From: an uncultured Bacteroidota bacterium
Lineage (GTDB): Bacteria > Bacteroidota > Bacteroidia > Flavobacteriales > Flavobacteriaceae
Direction: 5' to 3'
NCBI GenBank assembly: GCA_902520835.1
Contig: CABYPD010000013.1
Coordinates: forward strand, 1 to 38,232
Length of the DNA: 38,232 nt
Positions 1-7,270 of the stretch are shown here, one piece after another. Position 1 is the first letter of the stretch; the number at the start of each line of letters is the position of its first letter. The notes under the pieces were generated by a model. That model had not been told where the DNA came from. It was given only the letters and a program-made list of their open reading frames with translations, and ran no database searches. The translations under genes were made by a program, and so were the position numbers.

Positions 1-459
1 TATTTGATCTATAATCTCAAAACAAGAATTATCAAGTTTTGAAATATATAAGTCCGAATTGATTTTATCATCTTCGTCATTTAAATTATAGTAATCAATC
101 AAATATTGTTTTAAATTAATTTTATTATCAAAATCGATATTTGAATTCAGAAGTAATCTCTTAAATTTTGGACTATTTGTTACTTGAGGATACATTGAAG
201 ATGGTATTTCTCCTCCAAAATTTGATGTACCGAGATTAATGCCGACCAAATTTGCAACTCCAGAAAGTGAGGAAGAATTTGATTCTTGATTTTGAGTGAT
301 AAATATTGTTTCTGACGAATATTTTACTGGTGATAGTAGCGCAACGGCAACACCAAGTAAAGCAAAGAAAAATGAAATTATTAAAATAAATTTTCTTGAT
401 TTATATATTTTTTTTAATATCTCAACTAAATCAATTTCATCATCTTTAAAATTATCCAT
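1..459 (-). CDS. Wzz-type chain-length determinant protein, N-terminal part (cut by window edge)
   Basis: Translating the minus strand from the ATG at 459 gives 153 open codons running off the window. The protein begins MDNFKDDEIDLVEILKKIYK, a short cytoplasmic segment typical of Wzz/GumC proteins. It is followed by one hydrophobic stretch (about residues 24-45, FILIISFFFALLGVAVALL) and then a periplasmic region with P-x-K-Y-S-S just after the membrane, as in the Wzz domain. Such inner-membrane proteins set polysaccharide chain length and dock on the outer-membrane exporter. The start lies 2 nt after the stop of the SLBB exporter gene, so the two are co-transcribed. Whether a C-terminal tyrosine-kinase domain follows cannot be seen. 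Confidence 0.85.
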   Translation of the reverse strand, partial: MDNFKDDEIDLVEILKKIYKSRKFILIISFFFALLGVAVALLSPVKYSSETIFITQNQESNSSSLSGVANLVGINLGTSNFGGEIPSSMYPQVTNSPKFKRLLLNSNIDFDNKINLKQYLIDYYNLNDEDDKINSDLYISKLDNSCFEIIDQI

Positions 460-461
460 AA

Positions 462-2861
462 CTATAAACTTTTTATAAGAGCAATGATTGATACTAAACT
501 GGTAGTGTATCCAACAATTTCTCCAACACTTGTTTTGTTTCTAACAATATTTTTTTCGGGGACTATAATCTTTGCACCAGGTCGTAATTTTGGATAATTT
601 TTAAATGTTAAAAAGGATTTAGTACTAGCTACATTGCCGTTCTGATAAACTACATAGACACTATTTTTTTTTGCATTCTCACTAAATCCACCAGCCCGAT
701 TTATAGCTGAAATTGTCGTTAATGAATTTGAGAAGGTTAACACCGAAGATTGCTGAACTGCACCAGTAACCTCAATCGTATTGTCTTTTCTTGGTACAAT
801 GATTTTATCAGAGGGTTTTAAAACTACATTGTATTTCGGATTAGTCCCATTGGTTTCTAAAATTTTTTTAATATTAACTCCAAATTCAATAAAAGGCTTA
901 TTTACAACTTTAATATTCAATGAATTTTTATCTGAAAGTCCATACAATTTATCAGTATCAATTTCTTCTTCATCAATAATATCATTAAGTTTATTTTCTC
1001 TTATAATTTTAACACCATCAATTGATGCGTCTGGTAAAAATCCACCAAAATCTTGAATTAAATCATAAGTTGAGTAATTGTTATCTTTTATTGCATAAAT
1101 ACCAGGAAATTTTACTAATCCTTCAGCAGTAACAAATTCCTTATCTTGATAACCTGACTTTTCTCTTACAACTACTAAATCATTTTCTTGAAGCTTAATA
1201 TTATTAACACTGTCTATTTTAGAAAAATCCGAATTTAATGATACGCTTAAAGTTTGAATAGGATTTTGTCGAGAATCATCATAAGTTGACCTATAAATAG
1301 TAATATTATTTAAATCTCCTTTTAATGTCACGCCTTTAGAAATAAGAATAAGATCAACTAGAGACATTCCATTAAAAAAAGGATAATTATTTGGTTCAAA
1401 AACTTCACCTTCAATAGAAACAATTTTGGTACGATTCAATTCAATACTCGAACTAACAATAATTTTATCTTCTGCTTTTAGTTTTATATTTTTAGAATCC
1501 TTAAAATTAAATGAAATGATTTCATTTTCAATACCATTAGCCATTCTAATCAAATAAGCTCTATCCTTAATTGCATAATCAGTTAAGCCACCAGCTTTTT
1601 CTAAAACATCACTAATATTTTCAATATTTGAAAGGGAGTATTCTCCAGGTATAGCGACAGCACCTTCAATAGTAACAAGATTTGTATAATTATCTGTAAC
1701 AGGTCTAGCTTCTAATATATCTCCATCTTCTAATTCAAAATTCATAAAATTATCTGAATCAATGTCTTCAATTTTTCTATTGAAACCATCAGTTCTTTTA
1801 ATAAAGATTTTGTCTTTATAACCAAAGGATGAAATGCCACCATTATAATTTATTAAATCACTGATTTTTTCACCACTTTTTATCTCGAAAATGCCTGTAT
1901 TTTTAAATTCTCCATTTACAAAAACTCTATTTTCATAGTTTGGAACATTAATAATATCTTGATCTCTTAGTGAAAATGTTTCAAGTTTTCCATCAGAAAA
2001 ATAATCATATAAATCAATATTTTTTATTTCTTTACCACCTCTAATTACTTTTATGTTTCTAAAGGTACCTGAATCATTAGGTCCACCGGCTGCATATAAT
2101 ACATTTAATACTGAGGATAAAGATGATATAGTATATGTATCAGGTGCAACTACATTTCCAGTAACATTTACAACAATGGACCTAGTATTAATCAATGATA
2201 AATCTAGAAATACTTTAAAACTTGAACTACTGGAGGAATTTAATCCAGAATATATTTTAGCTAGCGTTCTTTTTAATTTATTCTTTGCCTCTGAAACAGT
2301 TAGCCCACTAACGTAAACAGGTCCAATTCTTTCAACCTTAACAAAACCTTCTCTAGATATTTTTGAAGTATATTCATTTTCAGCAGCACCCCAAATAGAA
2401 ATTAAAATTTCATCTCCAGGCCCTAATTCATAAGAAGCTGGAGTGGCAATATTTAATTGTGGTGCTGGGCTAATATTTACATTATTAAAAAATTTAGAGC
2501 CGAAAATAGGAAAACCACTAATCTTTAATGATTGTTCAGCATTATTATCTTGTTTATTATTTTTACCAAAAATTGAAGTTAGGCTTGATGTATCGGAAAA
2601 TTCTTCTTTTTCATCAGTATTTGAAACATTCAAACTTTTTATTCTTTTTTCAAATTCATTAATTTCAAGTTCGCTTACGCCTTGAGCTCTAGCCAGTAAT
2701 TTAATTTGATCTAAGCTGTACCCTTTTTCTTGAGCCTCTTTCCAATAGTTAAGAAGTTCAGTATCATTTAAATCATTAAGTTTTTTATTTTGAATGTTGC
2801 TAATATCCTGACTACATAAAACAGTAGGAATTAATAAGATCAATAACAATATTTTTTTCAT
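462..2861 (-). CDS. polysaccharide export protein with SLBB repeats (Wza-like)
   Basis: The 799-aa protein starts with a signal peptide (MKKILLLILLIPTVLCSQ). The cysteine at 16 lacks a good lipobox, so lipidation is doubtful. A Poly_export domain spans about residues 142-222 and carries the family signature ELGPGDEILISIWG. It is followed by about six SLBB-type beta-grasp repeats, each opening with a V-x-G-x-V-like strand (VTGNV, VNGEF, IEGAV, IEGEV, AEGLV, VTGAV). The C-terminus ends in a hydrophobic stretch (VGYTTSLVSIIALI) that may be a membrane segment. E. coli Wza is about 380 aa with fewer SLBB domains, so this is the long Bacteroidota form. It would form the periplasm-spanning exit channel for capsule or exopolysaccharide. 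The Wzz-like partner follows immediately. Confidence 0.9.
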   Translation of the reverse strand: MKKILLLILLIPTVLCSQDISNIQNKKLNDLNDTELLNYWKEAQEKGYSLDQIKLLARAQGVSELEINEFEKRIKSLNVSNTDEKEEFSDTSSLTSIFGKNNKQDNNAEQSLKISGFPIFGSKFFNNVNISPAPQLNIATPASYELGPGDEILISIWGAAENEYTSKISREGFVKVERIGPVYVSGLTVSEAKNKLKRTLAKIYSGLNSSSSSSFKVFLDLSLINTRSIVVNVTGNVVAPDTYTISSLSSVLNVLYAAGGPNDSGTFRNIKVIRGGKEIKNIDLYDYFSDGKLETFSLRDQDIINVPNYENRVFVNGEFKNTGIFEIKSGEKISDLINYNGGISSFGYKDKIFIKRTDGFNRKIEDIDSDNFMNFELEDGDILEARPVTDNYTNLVTIEGAVAIPGEYSLSNIENISDVLEKAGGLTDYAIKDRAYLIRMANGIENEIISFNFKDSKNIKLKAEDKIIVSSSIELNRTKIVSIEGEVFEPNNYPFFNGMSLVDLILISKGVTLKGDLNNITIYRSTYDDSRQNPIQTLSVSLNSDFSKIDSVNNIKLQENDLVVVREKSGYQDKEFVTAEGLVKFPGIYAIKDNNYSTYDLIQDFGGFLPDASIDGVKIIRENKLNDIIDEEEIDTDKLYGLSDKNSLNIKVVNKPFIEFGVNIKKILETNGTNPKYNVVLKPSDKIIVPRKDNTIEVTGAVQQSSVLTFSNSLTTISAINRAGGFSENAKKNSVYVVYQNGNVASTKSFLTFKNYPKLRPGAKIIVPEKNIVRNKTSVGEIVGYTTSLVSIIALIKSL

Positions 2862-2936
2862 TTTAAAGTATTTAAAACAAGCAATTTTAAAAACTTAAAT
2901 TAGTTTCTTAAAATCAACCTTTTTTAAAATCGCTTA

Positions 2937-2944
2937 CAAATATA
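2937..2944 (-). promoter_or_regulatory. candidate -7 promoter element of the SLBB exporter operon
   Basis: On the minus strand this reads TATATTTG, an exact match to the Bacteroidota -7 consensus TAnnTTTG, about 75 nt before the exporter start. No clear TTG -33 element is seen at the expected distance. The intergenic region 2862-3103 would therefore hold two divergent promoters. Confidence 0.5.
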
Positions 2945-3085
2945 CAAATAATAATAATTAAATAGTTCGGTTTTTTGTATCCTATTTTTAAAGTGTTGAT
3001 TATCAGTGTTTAAATAATTAATTTAAGTTTTTAAAATTTTCTAACTTCAATTTTAATCTAGATACCAAAACTTTATTTAAAATAT

Positions 3086-3093
3086 TATTTTTG
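3086..3093 (+). promoter_or_regulatory. candidate -7 promoter element of tatD
   Basis: TATTTTTG matches TAnnTTTG and ends 10 nt before the tatD ATG. Transcription would begin only a few bases upstream of the start codon, giving a nearly leaderless message. No TTG -33 element is obvious. Confidence 0.5.
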
Positions 3094-3103
3094 TAATGTT
3101 TTA

Positions 3104-3877
3104 ATGAAAATCATAGACACTCATACTCATTTATATTTAGAGCAATTCGATGATGATATAGATTTAGTTTTTTCAAACGCTCGTGATGTTGGAGTAAATA
3201 AATTCATTTTTCCCTCCATTCATTCTAAGTACAATGACTTAATGATAAATTGCTATAAAAAATTTAAAGACCATTGTTTTATCATGGCTGGTTTACATCC
3301 AGCTTACGTTAATGAAAATAATGATTCTGAAATTTCATTGGTTAATGAAAATTTAAATACTTACAATTGTGTAGCAGTTGGAGAAATTGGTATTGATTTG
3401 TATTGGGAAAAAAAATTTTTAAAACAACAGAAAATTGTTTTTGAAAAACAAATTAATATGGCTCTCGATTACAATCTTCCAATTGTAATTCATTGTAGAG
3501 ATGCTTTTGACGAAATTTATAACATACTTTTAAAATACAAGACTAAAAATTTATCAGGTGTATTTCACTGTTTTACTGGAGATTATTCTCAAGCCTTAAA
3601 AGTTTGTGATTTAAATTTTAAATTAGGTATAGGAGGTGTAGTAACATTTAAAAACGGAGGTCTTGATAAATACCTAAATAAAATATCTATTGACAATATT
3701 GTTTTAGAGACTGACTCACCTTATTTAACACCATCACCGCACAGAGGAAAAAGAAATGAAAGTTCATACATTATATATATATTGGACAAATTGAGTGATA
3801 TATATCAACTTGACAATTATTCTATTGCAGATTCAACTACTAAAAATGCAATAGATGTTTTCAATTTAAAGAAATAA
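3104..3877 (+). CDS. tatD: TatD family metal-dependent hydrolase (DNase)
   Basis: At 257 aa this has the normal length for the TatD family, cytoplasmic TIM-barrel enzymes that use two metal ions; characterised members are 3'-5' exonucleases or deoxyribonucleases. The metal-binding motifs are all present: HTH at residues 7-9, EIGID at 94-98 (Glu94), HCRDAF at 130-135 (His130), FHCF with His155, and ETDSPYL with Asp204. The ATG at 3104 starts right at the conserved beta strand (MKIIDTHTH), so the start is secure. The gene is monocistronic; a tRNA gene with its own promoter-like element follows. Confidence 0.93.
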   Translation: MKIIDTHTHLYLEQFDDDIDLVFSNARDVGVNKFIFPSIHSKYNDLMINCYKKFKDHCFIMAGLHPAYVNENNDSEISLVNENLNTYNCVAVGEIGIDLYWEKKFLKQQKIVFEKQINMALDYNLPIVIHCRDAFDEIYNILLKYKTKNLSGVFHCFTGDYSQALKVCDLNFKLGIGGVVTFKNGGLDKYLNKISIDNIVLETDSPYLTPSPHRGKRNESSYIIYILDKLSDIYQLDNYSIADSTTKNAIDVFNLKK

Positions 3878-3879
3878 TT

Positions 3880-3887
3880 TACTTTTG
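3880..3887 (+). promoter_or_regulatory. candidate -7 promoter element of tRNA-Ser
   Basis: TACTTTTG matches TAnnTTTG and ends 8 nt before the first base of the mature tRNA. It begins 3 nt after the tatD stop codon. Confidence 0.5.
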
Positions 3888-3895
3888 CTAGCCCT

Positions 3896-3983
3896 AGAGA
3901 GGTGGCCGAGTGGCTTAAGGCGCACGCTTGGAAAGCGTGTATGCGTTAATAGCGTATCGAGGGTTCGAATCCCTTCCTCTCTG
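3896..3983 (+). tRNA. tRNA-Ser (anticodon GGA)
   Basis: An 88-nt cloverleaf can be folded by eye. The acceptor stem is AGAGAGG paired with CCTCTCT, with discriminator G. The D-arm is of the GGCCGAGTGGCTTAAGG type. The anticodon stem CACGC/GCGTG encloses TTGGAAA, giving anticodon GGA. There is a long class II variable arm (ATGCG/CGTAT, one G-U pair), and the T-arm is GAGGG-TTCGAAT-CCCTT. The long variable arm and anticodon both indicate serine, reading UCC and UCU. The 3' CCA is not encoded, so it must be added after transcription. Confidence 0.97.
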
Positions 3984-4017
3984 CAATAAACTTATTATAC
4001 TAATAACAATTTAGGAT

Positions 4018-4047
4018 TTGTTTTTTTAAATATTTTATATACATTTA
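4018..4047 (+). promoter_or_regulatory. candidate promoter of the exbB operon
   Basis: TTG at 4018-4020 is followed after 19 nt by TACATTTA at 4040-4047, which matches TAnnTTTG at all but the last base. The spacing fits the Bacteroidota TTG-N(17-23)-TAnnTTTG arrangement, and exbB starts 20 nt downstream. Confidence 0.45.
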
Positions 4048-4067
4048 GCGATCTAAAACAATTAAAC

Positions 4068-4859
4068 ATGAAAAAGATATTATCATTGACTTTTATTTTT
4101 TCTATATTTTTTACCATAAATACAAACTTTGTATTTTCACAAGACCAGGTAGAAGAGCAAGAAATGGAAGTTGTTGAAGCTACTGAAACAGAGATGCAAG
4201 AGGCTGAAGTTGCTCCAGAGCCTCAATCTGTTGGTTTTACACAAGAATTAAAAAATAGATTTATTGAGGGTGGTCCTGGATTTATGGGAATTGTATTAGC
4301 ATGCTTGATCTTAGGTTTAGCTATTGCTATCGAAAGAATAATTTACTTAAACTTTGCAACAACAAATACTGATAAACTTATATCTGAAGTTGAAAGTGCT
4401 CTCAAGTCTGGAGGAACAGAAGCAGCTAAAGAAGTTTGCAGAAACACCCCAGGTCCAGTTGCATCCATATTTTATCAAGGTTTAGATAGAGCAGGTGAAG
4501 GAGTAGAAAACGCTGAAAAGGCTGTTGTTGCATATGGAGGAGTACAAATGGGACAATTAGAAAAAAATGTTTCATGGATTTCATTATTTATTGCTCTTGC
4601 TCCAATGCTTGGTTTCATGGGAACGGTTATTGGTATGATTCAGGCATTTGATAAAATTCAAGCTGCTGGCGACATGCAACCCTCACTTGTTGCGGGTGGT
4701 ATCAAAGTTGCCCTTCTAACCACTGTTTTTGGACTTATTGTTGCAATTATTCTTCAAATATTTTATAATTACATAGTTTCCAAAATTGATAGTATTGTTA
4801 ATGATATGGAGGATTCATCCATTACGTTAATAGATATTTTAGTTTCGCACAAAAAATAA
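4068..4859 (+). CDS. exbB: MotA/TolQ/ExbB family proton channel protein
   Basis: The 263-aa protein is a subunit of the inner-membrane proton channel that energises TonB. It has a signal-like N-terminus (MKKILSLTFIFSIFFT) and then a very acidic linker (residues 27-55, rich in Glu). The first channel helix lies at about residues 72-92 (GIVLACLILGLAIAIERIIYL), and the conserved two-helix block at about 165-235 includes APMLGFMGTVIGMIQAF and VALLTTVFGLIVAI. E. coli ExbB (244 aa) lacks this cleavable-looking start; the extended form is usual in Flavobacteriia. It heads an operon with a 4-TM protein and two ExbD genes, and a TonB receptor lies downstream. Confidence 0.92.
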   Translation: MKKILSLTFIFSIFFTINTNFVFSQDQVEEQEMEVVEATETEMQEAEVAPEPQSVGFTQELKNRFIEGGPGFMGIVLACLILGLAIAIERIIYLNFATTNTDKLISEVESALKSGGTEAAKEVCRNTPGPVASIFYQGLDRAGEGVENAEKAVVAYGGVQMGQLEKNVSWISLFIALAPMLGFMGTVIGMIQAFDKIQAAGDMQPSLVAGGIKVALLTTVFGLIVAIILQIFYNYIVSKIDSIVNDMEDSSITLIDILVSHKK

Positions 4860-4867
4860 TAAGGATA

Positions 4868-5317
4868 ATGAACATTCAAAAGATTACAAATATACTTTCC
4901 ATTGGTTTAGGTGTTTTAGCATTAGTATTTTTAGTGCTTATTATTTCCGCGGGTGATGAAAGTATAGAGATGAGTGCGATGAATGGAGATTATGGTTTTG
5001 TTGCAGCAATTATATATTTAGCATTTGCAGTTCTTGGAGTTGTCATCTTATCAACATTAATATTCTCAATCATGAATTTAGTGTCAGATAAAACTAAATT
5101 AAAAAAAGCAGGTATTTCAATTGGATCCTTCTTGCTGGTTATTATTATCGCTTACATATTCTCTGAGGGGGTAGAAACGCCTATGCAGGATGGTAAGGTT
5201 CTTTCAGCAAGTGGTTCAAGATGGGTTGAAACTGGAATTAGAACTTTTTACTTACTAACATTAATTGCTGGTGGAGTAATGATCTCAAATTCAATAATTA
5301 AAATATTTAAAAAATAA
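4868..5317 (+). CDS. four-TM protein of unknown function in the exb operon
   Basis: I do not recognise a named family for this 149-aa protein. Four hydrophobic helices can be seen at about residues 8-28, 44-70, 81-100 and 126-146. A short loop is rich in small and acidic residues (SAGDESIEMSAMNGDYG), and a second outside loop contains the segment EGVETPMQDGKVLSASGS. It starts 8 nt after exbB and ends 10 nt before exbD, so it is very probably translated from the same message. A role as an accessory subunit of the ExbB/ExbD complex is an inference from position only. Confidence 0.75.
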   Translation: MNIQKITNILSIGLGVLALVFLVLIISAGDESIEMSAMNGDYGFVAAIIYLAFAVLGVVILSTLIFSIMNLVSDKTKLKKAGISIGSFLLVIIIAYIFSEGVETPMQDGKVLSASGSRWVETGIRTFYLLTLIAGGVMISNSIIKIFKK

Positions 5318-5327
5318 TTAGTTATTT

Positions 5328-5951
5328 ATGGCTAGAAGATCAGCACCAGAGGTAAATGCAGGTTCAATGGCAGATATCGCCTTTTTACTATTAATATTTT
5401 TTCTAGTAACAACAACTATTGAAACTGATTCTGGGATTAACAGAAAATTGCCTCCTATGGATGAAATTATTGATCCTCCAATAATTAAAGAAAGAAATAT
5501 TTTCACTGTGGTAGTAAATAAAAACAATCAAATTCTTGTTGAAGAGAAATTGATGGAATTAAGAGATATTAGAAAGGAAGCAGTAGCATTTTTAGACAAT
5601 GGAGGTGGTTTAGGAGAGGAGTCTTGTGATTATTGTCAAGGAAGTAAAGATAGAAGTTCTTCTGATAATCCTGAAAAAGCAATTATTTCATTAAAAAACG
5701 ATAGGGAAACTGACTATAAGGTATATATATCTGTACAAAATGAATTAGTTGCAGCGTACAATGAACTAAGAAATAGAGAGTTTAGCAGGTTATATCCATC
5801 TGAAAACATGTCTTATGTTGATGCTGATAAAAAATATTCTGATCCTAGAACAGATAAAAAAGTAAAAGATAAATTAAAGGAAAAGCTTTCCGTGATTAAA
5901 ACTTTATATCCAATGAAGTTATCTGAAGCAGAGCCAAATAAAACAGGTTAA
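5328..5951 (+). CDS. exbD: ExbD/TolR family biopolymer transport protein (first copy)
   Basis: The 207-aa protein has a short basic cytoplasmic N-terminus, then one transmembrane helix (ADIAFLLLIFFLVTTTIE, about residues 15-32) that carries the conserved proton-relay aspartate Asp16. A periplasmic domain follows. The periplasmic part is longer than in E. coli ExbD (141 aa). It contains a loop with two cysteines (CDYCQG, about residues 100-105) and a Ser/Asp-rich stretch, then a charged C-terminal extension. It lies 10 nt after the 4-TM gene and 4 nt before a second exbD. Two different ExbD proteins in one operon are common in Bacteroidota and may form heteromers. Confidence 0.9.
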   Translation: MARRSAPEVNAGSMADIAFLLLIFFLVTTTIETDSGINRKLPPMDEIIDPPIIKERNIFTVVVNKNNQILVEEKLMELRDIRKEAVAFLDNGGGLGEESCDYCQGSKDRSSSDNPEKAIISLKNDRETDYKVYISVQNELVAAYNELRNREFSRLYPSENMSYVDADKKYSDPRTDKKVKDKLKEKLSVIKTLYPMKLSEAEPNKTG

Positions 5952-5955
5952 TATA

Positions 5956-6435
5956 ATGTCAAAATTTAGAAAAAAAAATAGCGGAGAAACTCCAAAAATA
6001 TCAACAGCATCCCTTCCTGATATTGTTTTTATGTTGCTTTTCTTTTTCATGGTTGCAACAGTTTTAAGAGACAATACTTTAATGATTCAAAATACCTTAC
6101 CTGCTGCTGATCAGATACAAAAACTTGATAAGAAAGATAGGGTAATTTATATTTATGCTGGTAAACCTAGTGCAAGATATCAAGACAAGTATGGAAATCA
6201 ACCAAGAATTCAATTAAATGACAAATTTGCAACCGTTTCTGATGTTGGCGCTTATGTTTTGGCTGAAAGAGCATCCAAGAGAGAGGAATTACAAAATGTT
6301 TTAACAACTGCACTTAAAGTTGACGGTGAGACAAAAATGGGTCTTATTTCTGATATTAAGCAAGAACTTAGAAAAGTTAATGCCTTAAAAATTAATTACA
6401 CTACTAGAATTGGAGATTACACTCAAAATCAGTAA
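5956..6435 (+). CDS. exbD: ExbD/TolR family biopolymer transport protein (second copy)
   Basis: The 159-aa protein has a basic N-terminus (MSKFRKKNSG), then SLPDIVFMLLFFFMVATVL, the single transmembrane helix with the conserved Asp22. A periplasmic domain of about 120 residues follows. It is shorter than the preceding ExbD and lacks its cysteine loop, so the two are not simple duplicates. The gene starts 4 nt after the first exbD stop and is clearly part of the same operon. Confidence 0.9.
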   Translation: MSKFRKKNSGETPKISTASLPDIVFMLLFFFMVATVLRDNTLMIQNTLPAADQIQKLDKKDRVIYIYAGKPSARYQDKYGNQPRIQLNDKFATVSDVGAYVLAERASKREELQNVLTTALKVDGETKMGLISDIKQELRKVNALKINYTTRIGDYTQNQ

Positions 6436-6479
6436 AAATTCTACACCTTTATTATATTAGCTGAATACTGTAAATTTTT

Positions 6480-7151
6480 ATGTTATACAGGATATACTTT
6501 TGTTTATTATTTTTCTTAAATGCCAACGCTACATTCTCACAAGAAATAGATGAGGACCTTTACAGAGAAGATCAGATTTATATTAATTTTTATTATAATT
6601 CTTTGAAAAATGGTGTCGAAGAATTTAAAGAAAATAAATTTTCAAGTAGTATTAATTTTGGTTTTATTAGAGATATTCCATTGAATAAATCTGGTAAATT
6701 TGCATTAGGAATTGGATTAGGCTTAGGGTTTAATTCTTATAATAATAACCTTAAAATAAACCAAATAAATAATAATTTAAATTTTGAATTTTTAGAAAAT
6801 CAAAGAGAATATAATAAAAACAAATTCCTTTCTAGCGAAATTCAAATTCCTTTAGAAATTAGACTTAGAAACTCTTCAATTAATACTTACAAGTTCTGGA
6901 GATTTTATGCTGGTATAAAGTATTCTAGACTCCTTAGTTCAAAATATAAGTTTGATTCTGAAAACATTAAATATTACATTGATGATATTCAATTAAACCA
7001 AGATAAAATAGGTTTAACACTTAATATTGGATTTAATACTTGGAACATTGGTCTCTATAAAGCAATTAGACCTTTCTTTGATAAAAAAAATAATAATTTA
7101 AGCTCTGATTTAGAAGAGTTTAAAGTTGGATTGATTTTTTATATTCTTTAA
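6480..7151 (+). CDS. small outer-membrane beta-barrel protein (porin/PorT-like family)
   Basis: The 223-aa protein has a signal peptide (MLYRIYFCLLFFLNANATFSQ, cleavage likely after Ser20/Gln21). It is followed by alternating amphipathic strands with aromatic ends, such as FALGIGLGLGFNSYN, FWRFYAGIKYSRLL, IGLTLNIGFNTWNIGLY and the last strand EEFKVGLIFYIL. Its size and terminal strand fit the 8-stranded barrels annotated as porin family or PorT-like proteins. The gene lies 44 nt after exbD, probably at the end of the exb operon. I cannot say whether it is the type IX secretion protein PorT; general family membership is as far as the sequence goes. Confidence 0.7.
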   Translation: MLYRIYFCLLFFLNANATFSQEIDEDLYREDQIYINFYYNSLKNGVEEFKENKFSSSINFGFIRDIPLNKSGKFALGIGLGLGFNSYNNNLKINQINNNLNFEFLENQREYNKNKFLSSEIQIPLEIRLRNSSINTYKFWRFYAGIKYSRLLSSKYKFDSENIKYYIDDIQLNQDKIGLTLNIGFNTWNIGLYKAIRPFFDKKNNNLSSDLEEFKVGLIFYIL

Positions 7152-7221
7152 AATACTAGCCTTTTTTTTATCAAATTCTCTTTTATATAGGTATAAAAAT
7201 AATAGTTTACTAAAATTCTAT

Positions 7222-7229
7222 TATATTTA
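7222..7229 (+). promoter_or_regulatory. candidate -7 element of the 963-aa TonB receptor gene
   Basis: TATATTTA matches TAnnTTTG at all but the last base and lies 41 nt before the start codon, in the 119-nt gap after the beta-barrel gene. No -33 TTG is clear, so this is a weak call. Confidence 0.3.
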
Positions 7230-7270
7230 CAGATTATAAAAACAACTTAAAAAAACTAAATTTTTATATC

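Noticed and set aside
5318-5527. Small minus-strand open frame over the start of exbD
   Set aside because: Lies opposite the exbD transmembrane helix; no independent features.
7151-7175. T-run after the beta-barrel gene as a terminator
   Set aside because: No inverted repeat of useful length precedes the T-run.
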